From: Ulota crispa
Lineage: Eukaryota > Streptophyta > Bryopsida > Orthotrichales > Orthotrichaceae
Assembly (NCBI GenBank): GCA_963920765.1
Contig: OY987242.1
Location: forward strand, 27,986,002 to 28,050,001
Length of the DNA: 64,000 nucleotides
Direction: 5' to 3'
A model generated the notes under the pieces. It was given only the letters and a program-made list of their open reading frames with translations, had not been told where the DNA came from and did no database searches. Of the stretch, positions 1 through 12,374 are shown in pieces; within the stretch, counting starts at the first letter, position 1; the number at the start of each line of letters is the position of its first letter. Made by a program: the position numbers and the translations under genes.

Positions 1-116
1 TTTCATGCCTTCACAAAAAAGATGCAACCTTCCAAATTGGCTTCCATCATTCCATGTACGTAAGCAGATGGATAATAAAAATGAGTTTGTTACATCTGCT
101 TGCTACCTTTATTTAC

Positions 117-1976
117 TTCACTGTCATCAATAGCTTTGTATTCCATGTTCTTGAGAGCAAGCTCGACCCCATAACCTCCCAGATTAACTGGGCCACCATA
201 ACCACTCCGCGCACACCTTTCAGCATCTCTCTCGCAGCCAGAAGAAAGTACAGGACGAACAATGTACTTGATGAACCCCTGCAGAACATATAATCTCTTT
301 TGAGTACAACGATAGATTCAAGGGAGCTAATACCCCGGTGACTATCGAACAATGCTGAAGTCAAAGAAAGTCGAGACCATGAAAACTTACAACAGATAGC
401 ATATTTGGAAATAAGAATTGGAAAATAAAAATGAATCCATATATGTCTGCTCACACGTCATAATACGCTTACATCTTTCGCGGCATCAGCCAGAAGAGTA
501 TGAAGTCTTTCAAAACATGGAGTTCCAAGTGCGCCATAGAGAATAGCAGGAAGTTCACCATATTCGGATCCAGGATAGATATGGTCGAACTCAAAAACCT
601 CCGGCTGACCCTTCTCTTCACCAGAGCTGTGAGAAAAGAAAAAAAACTCGTCATCAAAGCTGTTGATTCCATGAGAAGGTTATCAGATTTATCATGAGCT
701 AATAGTACAAACTACTAATTTTCATGAAAGTCATGGACCCAATAAGCATCACTAGAGAATATAGGACACCTTTCTTCTGCCGAAAACTGAAGCCAGTTGA
801 AGACTTGGGATTCCTCAAAAAGAATTTGGGACCCAGTGTCAATCCAACAGCATCTCCCTTCTGAGGCGGACGGAGTCTTCCCCACTGACCACCTGTCGGC
901 ACGAACTTCATTTCGAACTTCCTCATTCGCCTGAAATGAACAGCAACAACAGGCCCTTTTCAAATTGGTCTTTTTATCAAAACTGAACTACGTTGTCTGT
1001 GATAAAGAAAACCACAAAAATAATTGGCTTGAGGTGCTTGTGCTCTCTGACGTATGGAAGTCAGATCACTGGGAATTCCAGCTGCCAAATTGACAAACAT
1101 AAGAGAAAGGTTTCGACAAAACGCTCAAAAAGGGTGAGATGCAAAATAAAAAGTGTTACCTTCTCATACACCGCAAGACTTTCTGTCGCAAGTTGTCGGT
1201 ACAGAACCAGCTTGGGTGATGCCGACCGCAAAGAAAGAGACAATCGAAAGAGAGGGGAAAGAGGTGCCCCAAGAAGGGAGCTCCCGGTGTCCTCAATATG
1301 CTGCAAGCATTCTTTGTCTGTGTGGAGCTTAGCAGATTCACCAGTCTCCAGCCATTGTTCTAAGAACCGCCAGTAGAGGTCATTCCTCTCCTTTGCTAGC
1401 AACTCACTGCAACCGTGAACGAGGGAGGGACCCATTAGACATACACCCAATGTAGGCTTTCAAGGCCACGCCAGAGTAAAACCTCCCATTCAATAATCAC
1501 CAGGATGTTCAGATTATTTCCAACTAATATAGTCTACACCCTTAATCAAAATTTGAGGTTAACATAATATCAGTTCCTTCTGATTCTGCAATGCCGCACT
1601 CGGGAGAATACCATCTCCAAACAGCATTCAAGTACAAACACAATTTGTGATTTCAGAGACTCAACGACAGGGATCTCAGTTGCTCAAGAATTTGTATAGA
1701 GTGAGTGATCTCTCGTTATGGTGAAAACACGCGTTGCCTCGGAAGTCACGACCTCATGCCAACTCCGCAATTAGGCGATTCTGTACGTAGCATCAGATTC
1801 AGAGGGTGGAAATCTAACCCGGCCTCAAGGAGAAACGAAGTACCCTCCCACTTGGCTCGAACGGAGACATTCACACTTTTCCCGTCACTTAGAGCGCGCA
1901 CATTGGCCGATGTGCACAACAGCAGCAGCAGCGATCCCAGCACCACAACAGAGTGACACCGCAACAGGGAGCCCAT
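117..1976 (-). CDS. UGGT/EBS1: UDP-glucose:glycoprotein glucosyltransferase (UGGT), 5' part, 5 exons, runs off the left edge
   Basis: UGGT is the ER-lumen folding sensor that re-glucosylates misfolded N-glycoproteins so that calnexin/calreticulin rebind them. Five exons join in frame with no stop, giving 294 residues: 1976-1819, 1406-1160, 930-770, 626-473 and 278-117. All introns are GT/AG; the donors GTTAGA (exon 1) and GTGTCC (exon 3) are weak, but the joined protein fits the family well. The start at 1976 was chosen because it opens a signal peptide (MGSLLRCHSVVVLGSLLLLL). Next come KSVNVSVRAKW, LLEAGELLAKERNDLYWRF, LRSASPKLVLYRQLATESL, CCWIDTG, FEFDHIYPGSE, AILYGALGTPCF, YIVRPVLSSGC and VNLGGYGVELALKNMEYKA, all close to the N-terminal thioredoxin-like region of plant UGGT. 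The C-terminal GT24 catalytic domain is outside the window. The frame stays open upstream of 1976, but I read that as 5' UTR. Confidence 0.93.
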
Positions 1977-4132
1977 AGTGCTCCCTGCTTGTCCCACCGC
2001 TGCTTTCCAAAAGCAAAATGCAGCGGCCTTTCGCTCCTGGTTCACTCTCACAGCACCATTGAACAAGTGACCTGCAATCGAGTAAATTATAACCAAATAG
2101 AACCCTAATTCCTGGCTACGATGATATTCAGATTTTAGTACCTTGGAATTCCCCTCTGCGAACAAAACCTAAACTCAATCAAAACGTGGGCGTCACAGCT
2201 GCATGCGATCTACGTCACGTTAATGAAGAGGAAGAAGAAGATCCGGCATCATCAAGCTGCTAGTCTCAAGAAAAGCACACCCGAGACTTGTATCAGCTAC
2301 AAGTGATGGCCCTACCAACGTGGGCTGCAAATCTAGTAAGAAGGCCTAAAAACAAGTTCCATGCGAGTTCATCAACATGGTCGAAGCTCGCAACAAATTG
2401 AAACCTGCCTCCCTCGCACTTGCCCTTAACCCAGATTTTTCGCATACAATGGAGCAATCTCCTCGTGGATATGCGAACCCATAACCCATTGCGGCTTTGC
2501 CCTCTGTTCCTGGAGAACTCAAAAACAGGCACTTCCGCTGGTGGCGTCAGCACCCGACGTGGCAGGGAGGTGAAAGCTGAGATGGCACGTGATCATTGAG
2601 CAGCACGCATCGGTGACGACTGACTGGGGGAAGTGCCGGTAGTCAATGCACCGCTCCCAATTCCTCGGCATAAAATTAGGGTTATGTTTTTTCGCATGGT
2701 AACTGAAGTTTCATTTAGGGTTTGGGTTCTCAGATACTCCCTCTATCCTAAAATGATCTTCATGTTGACCTTTATTTAGTGTCTAGTGACACTTGCACAT
2801 AGTCCAAAAGCATGGGCATGCTAACCAATCCCATGCCATCAAGTAAGTGACTACCGGTGTTCTTCAAAAATGTCTCAAAAATTCAATTTTCAAGCACTTT
2901 GAAACTACACTTTGAAAACTAATATGAAACTCAAAATTTCAGAACAATATGAGGACATCAAACTCTAATCATAATTCAAAAAATTTTGAAAAATGATTTT
3001 TTCCAAGCTTAATCTATAACATTTTGTGTAACAGGAAGATCATTTTGGGACGGAGGGAGTATTTTTTTGCTGATAAATCATGCACCATGGCAAATTGTTT
3101 ATCGCGCTTTGGTAGGGCTCTTCAAATCATGTATTAGCATAAGTGGATCAGCTTGTTACCAATATTAACACCAGAATGAAATGATATTTTCTGCTTTACA
3201 TAGTTGCGCTCTGCTTGTAGGTGTGTCCTCTCTCGTTGGACATCTATGAGGTCCGCACGGCTCCATAGCTGACTGCGTTAGAGTATCTACCGCCTCACTT
3301 GCAATGGGATCCATATTAGAAACCGTACGTTTTTTGGCTTCACTACTGTGAATTGGATCATTGCCGTCTTTGACGAAGCCTAGTTAGCATTTACAAGAAA
3401 ACTGCATGAAAGATTGGATTTTGCTTGCTTGCATCGTTGGTGGTGAGCAAGAATCACCGCAGGAGTAGTGTCGAGATGAGTAATTGACAGGTTCTGCCAG
3501 TTCCACATACGAACAACTCTTACATTACTCCAGTGGCAGATGTCTGACTTCGTCTTACTGGCTTCCGGTGAGAGATGTTGGCTCTTGAAATCCCAAATGC
3601 CTGGCAACAAATTTAACAGTTCTTTGGAGCCAGCTCTCCAGCGCACGCAGCTATGCATTCAAATAACCTTCTTAGTGTACTTTTGACGCCGGAGACCCAC
3701 CATGACCCACCTTCATCAGATGAAACATTCAATGTTCACCTTTTAATTTTTACCAACATGCTGAAAGTTCTGTATCACGTGTTTTGTCAATTGATCGCCA
3801 TGATTTCTTCTGTTGGTGTCCATTTTTCTGTTAAGCCTGTTGAAACCGGACGCTGAGCTAGAATTTGTGGGGTGGGTGCATGGAATCATCAGCAGGTTGA
3901 GGTACGACGACGACGAGTCGGTACTAAGTTACAGGCTGTCACGAGTTGCACGTGTGTGTGTGGACATCTCGAGGGTGTTTGGACCAATTCGTGTTTCTAC
4001 CGGAGTATGCGGACAGTGTCGGCTTGTGTGGGATTGCGATCAATGCCATGTTTTGCTTTAAGAGCCTCTTGTGCTCGCCCGTGCTCTGATTGAATCGGGC
4101 TGTGCGTGCGTGCGAGCTTCTCGCCCTAGGCC
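1977..4132. other. Divergent spacer between UGGT and ISA3
   Basis: This 2.2-kb spacer must hold both promoters because the two genes point away from each other. It contains a G-box-like CACGTG near 2587 and one Stowaway-type MITE (2737-3059). I see no other gene. Confidence 0.6.
2737..3059. mobile_element. Stowaway-type (Tc1/mariner) MITE
   Basis: The 323-bp element has terminal inverted repeats CTCCCTCTATCCTAAAATGA on the left and, read inward from the right, CTCCCTCCGTCCCAAAATGA. It is flanked by TA on both sides (2735-2736 and 3060-3061). CTCCCTCCGT ends with a TA duplication are the hallmark of plant Stowaway MITEs. There is no coding capacity. Confidence 0.9.
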
Positions 4133-6936
4133 ATGGCCATGGCAACTCTGTTCAAACCCTGGCGCTCCTGCTCCTGCTCCTCGCCACTCTTCTCTCACGC
4201 ACCCTCTCCTCCTTCTCCTCCCGCTGTAGCGATTCAGTGTGCTGCTGCTTCTCCCTCCCGATCCAGCCGGAGCTCGATCGCCCACAAGCATATGGACTCA
4301 ATTTGCGAGGGCGGTGCTCACAAGCTCAGACTGCGTCATTGTGTGGCCTCCGCGATCCAGACGGCCGTCACGGCGTTGGGAATTCCATTCACTTGCGAGC
4401 CCGGAGAAGCTCGACCTCTGGGTGCCTCGCCAGCTGAGACTGGGATCAACTTTGCTCTCTTCTCTCAGCATGCGACATCGGTGTCCTTGTGTATGTAAGT
4501 GTCGGAGTTCATCCCTCTTCCTGCTTCAAAGTCACAAATTTTTACGCTAATTTGTGTCGTTTGGTCATCCTACCTATCAAATTGTCGGCAACTTGATCGA
4601 GCTAGTTTTTCAAACGGGAGAGTGTGATGGAAAGTTTCAATGCTGTACGTATGAGTGCAAGAATCTATATCCTCGTGTTACAGCTGTTTTGGCCAATAGA
4701 AAAATTTCTTGAGTGTTTCTTATAAGGAAGGGAGTCAAAAGCTGAATCTATATGTCCATAGTCAACTGTTTAAGTTTATTTCTCAAGTCCTGTGAATGAA
4801 TCCTCCGTAGCTGTTATGTCTTGCTTCATGCCCCAATTACGACTTTCGTGATCAGAGTTTCTGGTGTTGATCACTACATTTGTAATTTGAAGTTTGTTGT
4901 TATCATGAGGGTTTCCGCTGCAATATTGTGTCAAAAATGGCAAACTCACGGTATAAAAATTGCTTTGCTCTCACAGATACCTGAACCCTGCGAACACGGA
5001 AGTGCCGACGCACGTGATTGAGCTGGACGCTCAAAAGCACCGAACAGGCAACACATGGCATGTGCTGGTAGAGGGGCTCCCTCAGAGAGATGTGTTGTAC
5101 GGCTACCGAGTGGATGGGCCAAAGGGGTGGGAGAAGGGCCACCGGTTTGATGGCGATCAAGTGTTGCTGGACCCGTATGCCAAATTGGTCGAGGGTCGGC
5201 GTGTTTTCGGAGATTCCAGTGAGAAGACGACTCCTTTTCTGGGCACCTACGACTTTTCTGACATAAATGATTTCAATTGGGGAGAGGGTTACCAAGCTCC
5301 TGGGCTCCATGAACGTGACCTCGTCATCTACGAAATGAATGTGCGCGGTTTTACTCGAGATGAGTCATCAGGTTTAGAACCAGGTGTCTGGGGAAGCTAC
5401 CTAGGGATGATAGAGAAGATCCCCCATTTAGTGCAGCTAGGGATCAACGCCGTTGAGCTGTTGCCCGTCTTTGAGTATGATGAATTTGAGTTTCAGAGGA
5501 GGAAGAACCCGCGAGACCACATGATCAATACATGGGGCTACTCGACGGTCAACTTCTTTGCGCCTATGAGCCGGTATGCTAGCGACGGTGGTGGAGCTCT
5601 GGCAGCTTCGTTTGAGTTCAAGGAGATGGTGCGTGCTTTGCACAATGCAGGTATTGAGGTGATCCTCGATGTGGTTTACAACCATACGAATGAATCCGAC
5701 GATGAGCATCCTTACCCCACCTCCTTCCGCGGCATTGACAACTTGGTCTACTACATGGTGGACTTGAATAGTTACGTGCAGCTTGCAAATTACGGTGGCT
5801 GTGGGAACACTTTCAACTGCAACCATCCTGTGGTTATGGAGCTCATCATGGACAGTCTACGTCACTGGGTGACGGAGTATCATGTTGATGGCTTTCGTTT
5901 TGATTTGGCCAGCATCCTTTGCCGGGGGACCGATGGGCAGCCTCTTGCATCCCCACCTCTTGTGAAAGCTATTGCACATGACCCTCTACTGAAGCAGTGT
6001 AAGCTCATAGCCGAGCCGTGGGACTGTGGAGGTTTGTACCTCGTGGGGCGCTTCCCGAACTGGGACAAGTGGGCGGAATGGAACGGGAAGTACCGTGATG
6101 ATGTGCGCAGGTTTATCCGAGGGGATGCAGGTTTGAAAGGTGCCTTTGCCACTCGGTTAGCAGGCTCTGCTGATTTGTATCACAATTGTAATAGAAAACC
6201 ATACCACGGCATCAACTTCGTGATTGCGCACGACGGGTTCACTCTTCATGATCTGGTAGCGTACAACATGAAGCACAATGCCGCGAATGGCGAGGGAGGT
6301 CAGGATGGCTCCAGCGACAATCTGAGCTGGAACTGCGGAGCTGAGGGGGAAACCGAGGATTCTGGAGTGAAGGCCATTCGGAGCCGGCAGATGAAGAACT
6401 TTCAAATTGCGTTGTTTGTTTCGCAGGGCACGCCCATGATTTTGATGGGAGATGAGTATGGGCATACTCGCCTTGGGAACAACAACAGCTATGGGCACGA
6501 CACGAAGATCAACCATTTTCAATGGAAAGAGCTGGAATCCAAACGAAAGTCCCAGTTTCGGTTCTTTGCCAAGACGATCCAGTTTCGCAAGGAGCATCCT
6601 CTGCTTGGTCGAGAGTCATTCCTGGATGAGAAGGATGTGACGTGGCATGAGCGGGACTGGTCGAATGCCGACAGCCGGTTTCTGGCCTTCACGCTCTATG
6701 AAGGCAGCTTGGGTGGAGGTGATTTATTTGTTGCTTTCAACTCGCATGATTTTGGAGTGCAAGTGAATGTGCCGCCTCCACCAGCTGGGAAGCAATGGTT
6801 TCGTCTTGTGGACACTAATCTGCCGTCTCCTGATGACTTCTGTGACGAAGGCCAGGTTCGCGTCGGTTACCATTATGAATTGGTTCCATTTTCTTCAGTT
6901 GTGTTTCATGCGAAGTCTTATTTTCCCGACGGATGA
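4133..6936 (+). CDS. ISA3: Isoamylase-type starch debranching enzyme, ISA3 class (one intron)
   Basis: ISA3 hydrolyses alpha-1,6 branch points of short-chain glucans during starch breakdown in plastids. Exon 1 is 4133-4494 and exon 2 is 4977-6936, with donor GTAAGT and acceptor CTCACAG, giving 773 residues, close to the usual ISA3 length. The first 50 residues are rich in Ser/Ala/Pro and basic and fit a transit peptide. A CBM48-like region precedes the GH13 barrel. The conserved regions are visible: DVVYNH (from Asp352), [11 protein letters not shown] with nucleophile Asp430, LIAEPWD with acid/base Glu467, and [14 protein letters not shown] with Asp540. The C-terminal signatures [18 protein letters not shown] and [18 protein letters not shown] are ISA3-like rather than ISA1- or ISA2-like. 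All catalytic residues are present. ATG at 4133 is followed by another in-frame ATG at 4139. Confidence 0.96.
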
Positions 6937-8492
6937 CTTGGACAGGCTGGATGTAATTGCCTGCCGGTGTCTAGGATTTTGAGTAGATTAGGTGCCTTTT
7001 TGTTTTAACTCCATCACTCAGATTTTCTCCTCCAGAGAATCTGTGACGAGTTTATCAAAAACCGAGAAACGGAAGTCATCAGTCACCAATCTTTGGTTGC
7101 TTGTTCTGACCCACTTATCTTTTAAAAGCTGCCTTGTTTCTCGATCACTTTGTTAGTTCAACAGCTAATTGGCGAGGGGCGCCCTGCCTCCTGAACATTC
7201 ATCAACTTTTTACATTAGTTTGTTATAATGAGAAACTTGTGAAACCAGCTGGCTCATCAATTACTAACTTATGATACCAACTTAACAGCCTTTAGCAGTT
7301 ATGAGAATATGCCCTTCTCCTTTGCAGATGGCAACTAACATAAAAGAATCTAGAAGTGTGATAATCCCTTATCATAGCTTTGGGTACTTCCCACCTAAGA
7401 TGGGTTTAAGGTTGTGCAAGGAAGAATCAGAGTTCCTTTGCTAAGGATGTTGATGCAACTCCTCAAGAGTGTTACGAATGAAGCCGCTTCATTCAGAGGT
7501 TCATTTCAAATTTTAAGACCCTTTGATCTGGCAATAAGTCCTTGCACTTCTGCGTACGTACTTAACAACAATAAGCGATTTGATTGGGAAAAACTAATCC
7601 TAAGATTTTCATGTATTTAAAATGACCAATTTATTCATCAGGTATTATATGCAGATATGATTCATGTATGCTAAATTCTGTGATTCTGAAATCAACGACT
7701 CATGTACTCACCCACTCACCTACCGGTACTTGTCCACTTAGTTTAGCTACTTTGCAAGTGGAGCAAACATAATTTGAGAAAACGTCCATGGTCACTCATT
7801 TCTCAATAGAAATGAGCTTGTCTACTGTTTCTAATAGTGGTCTAAAACCTCCCACTTTAAATTTGCATAAACATTTATATATGGTGATAAAAATCTGGTC
7901 AAAAGCAAGTTTGGTTGTGTTATCCAAAGATCTATACATAGCTCTATGCACCTCGCCAAAATCATAGTTCCTACATATGCTTAAACTGGCGCAATAGTAT
8001 CTCTTGTCTGAAGTTGCTTTAGCCACAACGATTCCTAGCAAATTATTGCAAATTTTTTTGCAAGAGCCAAAATTGTGGTGGAGTTTCAATACAGGGCCAG
8101 CATCAACAATGGAATAGTCTCTCCACATGTTGTTTACACGAAACTAGAACAAAATAAACTTGATAATTTGTAAAAAAGTTATCCATGCCTATAAGGTTGC
8201 CAATAACAAAAAAGAAAGAGATCAAGTCCTCGGTAAGAGAATGGTTGATGTTCGTTATAGAATACACAATACTAGGACTTTGATAAAGTTACTGCTTGGA
8301 TTCCAAAAACCCATCAATTGAAACTGCCCCTTGAGTAACTTTTGCATGCAATGTTCAAATGTTGTTTATACTCTTCATTCAAGTTTGGAATAGATTTTTC
8401 AATGTGTGTTGACTAAAAGCACTAAGTCTCTGTGACGTGTGATCATTGTCAAAGAAAGTTGCTCACTTGGAGGTGATTCATCCTAAGTGTTA
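6937..8492. other. ISA3 3' region and AT-rich spacer
   Basis: The first part probably holds the ISA3 3' UTR. The rest is AT-rich with only short random reading frames, and I recognise no gene or structured repeat. Confidence 0.5.
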
Positions 8493-8496
8493 TTAA

Positions 8497-9443
8497 CCCC
8501 TAAACGACCAAGGGTTCATTCAATGGACACTTGAGAACTTGGTATAGGGTCATACGAAGTCAATATTGGATGTTCTCAAAATTGTTACACAACGTGTACT
8601 TACACTTGTAAATTTCAAGTGGAAATGTAACCTTTTCCTGAATTGGATGTCCAATTCAAAAGTTGAGTTGCCCAAAAGAATTCGGGCAGCTTGGGCATCT
8701 TTGCAAAATCTAATACTAAAACTCTCACAAATTTTTGAAATTTGGCATGTAAGTAATTAATAAAACATAGTGTACAAATGTCAAAAAAACAATAAAATTT
8801 GAGCTCTCAAATCATATTCTAAGAGGAGTCAAACTTTATTAACTTTGTTCAAGCAACTTCAAGAAAAAATGTTTTCTTCTAACTTCAAGCCCTATTATCT
8901 TGCACTCTCTAAACTCAAAGTTCTTGAAACTTTTTTAGCATATTCCAAATGTTTGTCTCTAACTTTTGACTATTCAAATTTCAAATAAAGGACTTCCTCA
9001 TTGCAAAAGAAATCGTGAAAAAATGACTAGTGTATTGCCAATTTGCTTAAGTACTTCCTTGCATTGCAAGGTGATTTAGAATAAGCTAGGTTTTATATTT
9101 GCTTCTGAAGTTTTTCATGAGTGGATATAACATTCTATATTTATGAATGGTCAAAAAGCTCAAATATGTGTAGAGCAAAAAATCACTCTAGGAGGGCTTA
9201 AAGTTTGTTGACCTTGTTTTGCAAGAACAAAAATAAGTTGTTTTTCTCTCTTTAAATGTTATAATCTTTCAATCCATGAAGTCAAATGGGATGAAATTTT
9301 TATTGTATATTGGATAAATATTCTACTATGGTTTTTTATGGCTAAGGTTTCTAAAAAATGTTTTGATTTTCATTTTTGATCAATACACCAAAAAATGCAT
9401 TTTTTGACAATGTTTCTTGAAAAATCCCTTGGTCCTTTAGGGG
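8497..9443. mobile_element. piggyBac-like non-autonomous element A
   Basis: The 947-bp element has ends CCCCTAAACGACCAAGG and, read inward from the right, CCCCTAAAGGACCAAGG. It is flanked by TTAA at 8493-8496 and 9444-9447. It is the same subfamily as the copy at 48515-49471: both continue with matching ACTTGAGAACTTGG and GATGTTCTCAAAA. It has no transposase frame. Confidence 0.85.
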
Positions 9444-9447
9444 TTAA

Positions 9448-10237
9448 CCGTGAGCGCCCCACCTCCCCAATATGGCCTCCCATAATCATACTTTTTCAAA
9501 ATTGGGTCCAAATCAAAAGTGTACTATCCATAAAACTGTAAGGCTACGGTACCACTCTCATGCCGCAAAGTGGGCAATGGGGGTTTCACCACTTGTACAA
9601 GTGCGGATTGTGCAAATCAAGTATGCTAATAATACATCAAATTTTCATTTCATGTGGTTTAGGTTTTGGGCAAGAGGATAGAGACCACTAGATATGGCCG
9701 GTTCAATATTGTTAGGGGTATTTTCACTGTTTTGGCACGCATCCTTCAAACTAGAAAATTGTTTTGCAATTGTGCCATTGGAAGTTGTGCCCTTGCGGAA
9801 GTCAAAGCCGTACCTCTCCCTTGTCTATTGTCCACCGTGCCGTGTGAGCCTTGCAACTTCAGGCCTTTGAAAAAGTACCTTGCAGATGTTAGAACATCAC
9901 CAAATTTGGCAACAAGCAAGATACTTGTAAACCACACCCCATGCCTAAATTTCATCAAAAGGGGCCTCTTTTAAGGCATGAATTCATGCGTCCACAACCA
10001 CTGACCCCTCCCATAATTGGCCAATTGCCACATAGTCAATTGTACTTTGACTATCATAATCTCCAAAATGGTGTGGTCAAAAAATTTGCAAATTTCTGAT
10101 CAAATGCATTAAGCACCCTTTTTGCTATTTTAGAAGTGAATCCTCTCTTATCTAAGTTCCTAGCTTGGGGCATACAATGCTTTTGAGCATGGTCCACTTG
10201 GCCTCATTTTTTTGATTCAATTGTGGGCGCTCAAGGG
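9448..10237. mobile_element. piggyBac-like element B (GAGCGCCC end type)
   Basis: This 790-bp segment starts CCGTGAGCGCCCCACC and ends, read inward from the right, CCCTTGAGCGCCCACA. Its bounding TTAA sites (9444-9447 and 10238-10241) are shared with elements A and C on either side. It carries a short unassigned reading frame (9666-9974) in which I recognise nothing. Confidence 0.65.
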
Positions 10238-10241
10238 TTAA

Positions 10242-10887
10242 CCCCTAAATGCCCAAGGCCTATTTGAGCTTCTTGGAATTTCCATGAAACTAAACAATCA
10301 ACTAACCCTTTCATAAATTTCATCAAGTTTTTTTCAACTGTAACCGTACAAATTTAAACTAAACTTGTTAGAGTTTACATGAAAAAAGAAAACACAACAA
10401 TATCACTTATAGTTTGAAAGATTATAACCTTTGAATACAAGGGTGTTAAAACTGCAAAAGTGACTTGAAGCCTTTGAATCCTCATTTCACATGTCAAATC
10501 AAAAAAGTTGGTCACCAAAAAAATATGAAGTTTATGGTCATGACATGTCTAACTTTAATCAATTTACAGTTTTAAAAATCTACTCTTATATATTTTTTAA
10601 ATGGATTTTGAATGTGGATTTTTCTCCAAACTCTAATGTATTTGAAGCTCATTTTCAAGATCTTCCAACTTACACTAGAAAACTCAAGATTGCAATGGAC
10701 ACTCTTGTACAAAAGCTTGAGTAGAAAAATCATCAACACTTATTTCAAAAACTGATATTTGATGTTGAAAATAGACTTCAAAACAAACGTGAATTGAAAC
10801 AAATATTGAAAATAGTGATTTGATAAAGCTTTATTCATCTTCAAAGTTTCGTAAAGACCCAAATATGGTAGCTTGGGCATTTAGGGG
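10242..10887. mobile_element. piggyBac-like non-autonomous element C
   Basis: The 646-bp element has ends CCCCTAAATGCCCAAGG and, read inward from the right, CCCCTAAATGCCCAAGC. TTAA lies at 10238-10241 and 10888-10891. It is the same subfamily as element K at 27357-28008, as shown by the shared CCTATTTGAGCTTCT-type start. Confidence 0.85.
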
Positions 10888-11073
10888 TTAATGGTGTTGA
10901 GGGAGGATGCACCCTTTCTCAATCCTTTTGTCCACAGCCTTATGGAGTTCATTTCAATACAATAAAAATGACAATTTCTGATAATAAGAGCCTATTATTT
11001 TCTGTAGCACAAGGTTTGAAGGTTACTTACACATTATGTGTCTTTCTTGTGAATCATTGACTAAGGATGCAAG

Positions 11074-12336
11074 AATGCTAAAGACTGAGGGAGGAGCAAT
11101 GAGCGTTGAGCGTTGAGCAATGAGTGTTGAGCAATAGGCAAATTTTTCATGAAAATTGGAAAGTTAAAAATGATATTTAGTAAGTTTTATACAATTGTAA
11201 GTAGGCAAAAATGGTCACTCATGAATAAAATTTCTGGATGATGTTTGAAATTCATCCATTGAAACAAACAAATGAAAAAATAAATTGGATGAATGAAAAC
11301 TAAAATAGATAAATGTAAATAGAAAGAGGACAACAAATATTATTGTTATTATTACTAATATGTATTTATTTGTGAGTTTTTCCCCTTTATTTTTAATTTT
11401 TTGCAAATTTTGTTTTTGTGTTTTAGGACCCTCCTTGGAACCCAAGAGGCCCACTTGTGGTGGTTTTGGATTTTGTAAAGGGCTCCTTGGATTCTAAGAA
11501 GCACTTCTAAAAATATCATTTTTTTTTAAACATTTTTATGCTCATTTTTTTTTTTTTTTTTACAAATTTTGATTTTGGATTTTAGGACCCTCCTCGAAAC
11601 CCGAGAGGCCCAGCTGTGGTGAATTTGGATTTTGTAAAAACCTCCTTGGATTTCAAGGAGCACTTCTAAAAATAACATTTTTTTTTTAATTTTCATTTTT
11701 AAGCTTCTTTTTTTTTTCACAAAATTTGTTTTTGTGTTTTAGGACCCTGCTCAAAACCCGAGAGGCCCACTTGCGGTGGTTTTGGATTTTGTAAAAGCCT
11801 CCTTGGAATCTGGAGCACTTCTAAAAATAGTTTTTTTTTTTTTTTGGATTTTTTGTGTGTTTTAGAACCCTCCTCGAATCCTGGAGGTCCACTTTTGGTG
11901 GTTTTGGAATTTATAAAAGAGTCATAGAATTTGTTAAAATTGCTCAATTCATTGTAATAAATGCATTTACAAGGCAAGGATTAGATAAATTTGACAATTT
12001 TCTTTCTAAAAATGTCATTGTAGCTGATTTCTAGCAATAACAACTAAGTTACTTTTTAAATACTCTAGATTTTGTTGACCTTTTCTGAATTGTGCAATTT
12101 TAACAAATTCTAAGACTCCTTTACAAAATTCATAACATGCACAAATAGGCCTCCAGGTTCCAAGGAGGGTCCTAAAGCACAAAAACAAAATCAAAAAAAT
12201 AAACATAATAATAAATTTGTTTTTAGAAATGCTCTTCGGATTCCAAGGAGGCTTCTCCAAAATCCAAAACCACCAAAAGTGGGCCTCCAGGTTCCAAGGA
12301 GGGTTCCAAAAACAAAACAAAAATACCCAAAAAAAT

Positions 12337-12374
<38 letters not shown>

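Noticed and set aside
4058-4550. Several overlapping frames around ISA3 exon 1
   Set aside because: Only the frame from 4133 joins exon 2 in phase and leads into isoamylase homology.
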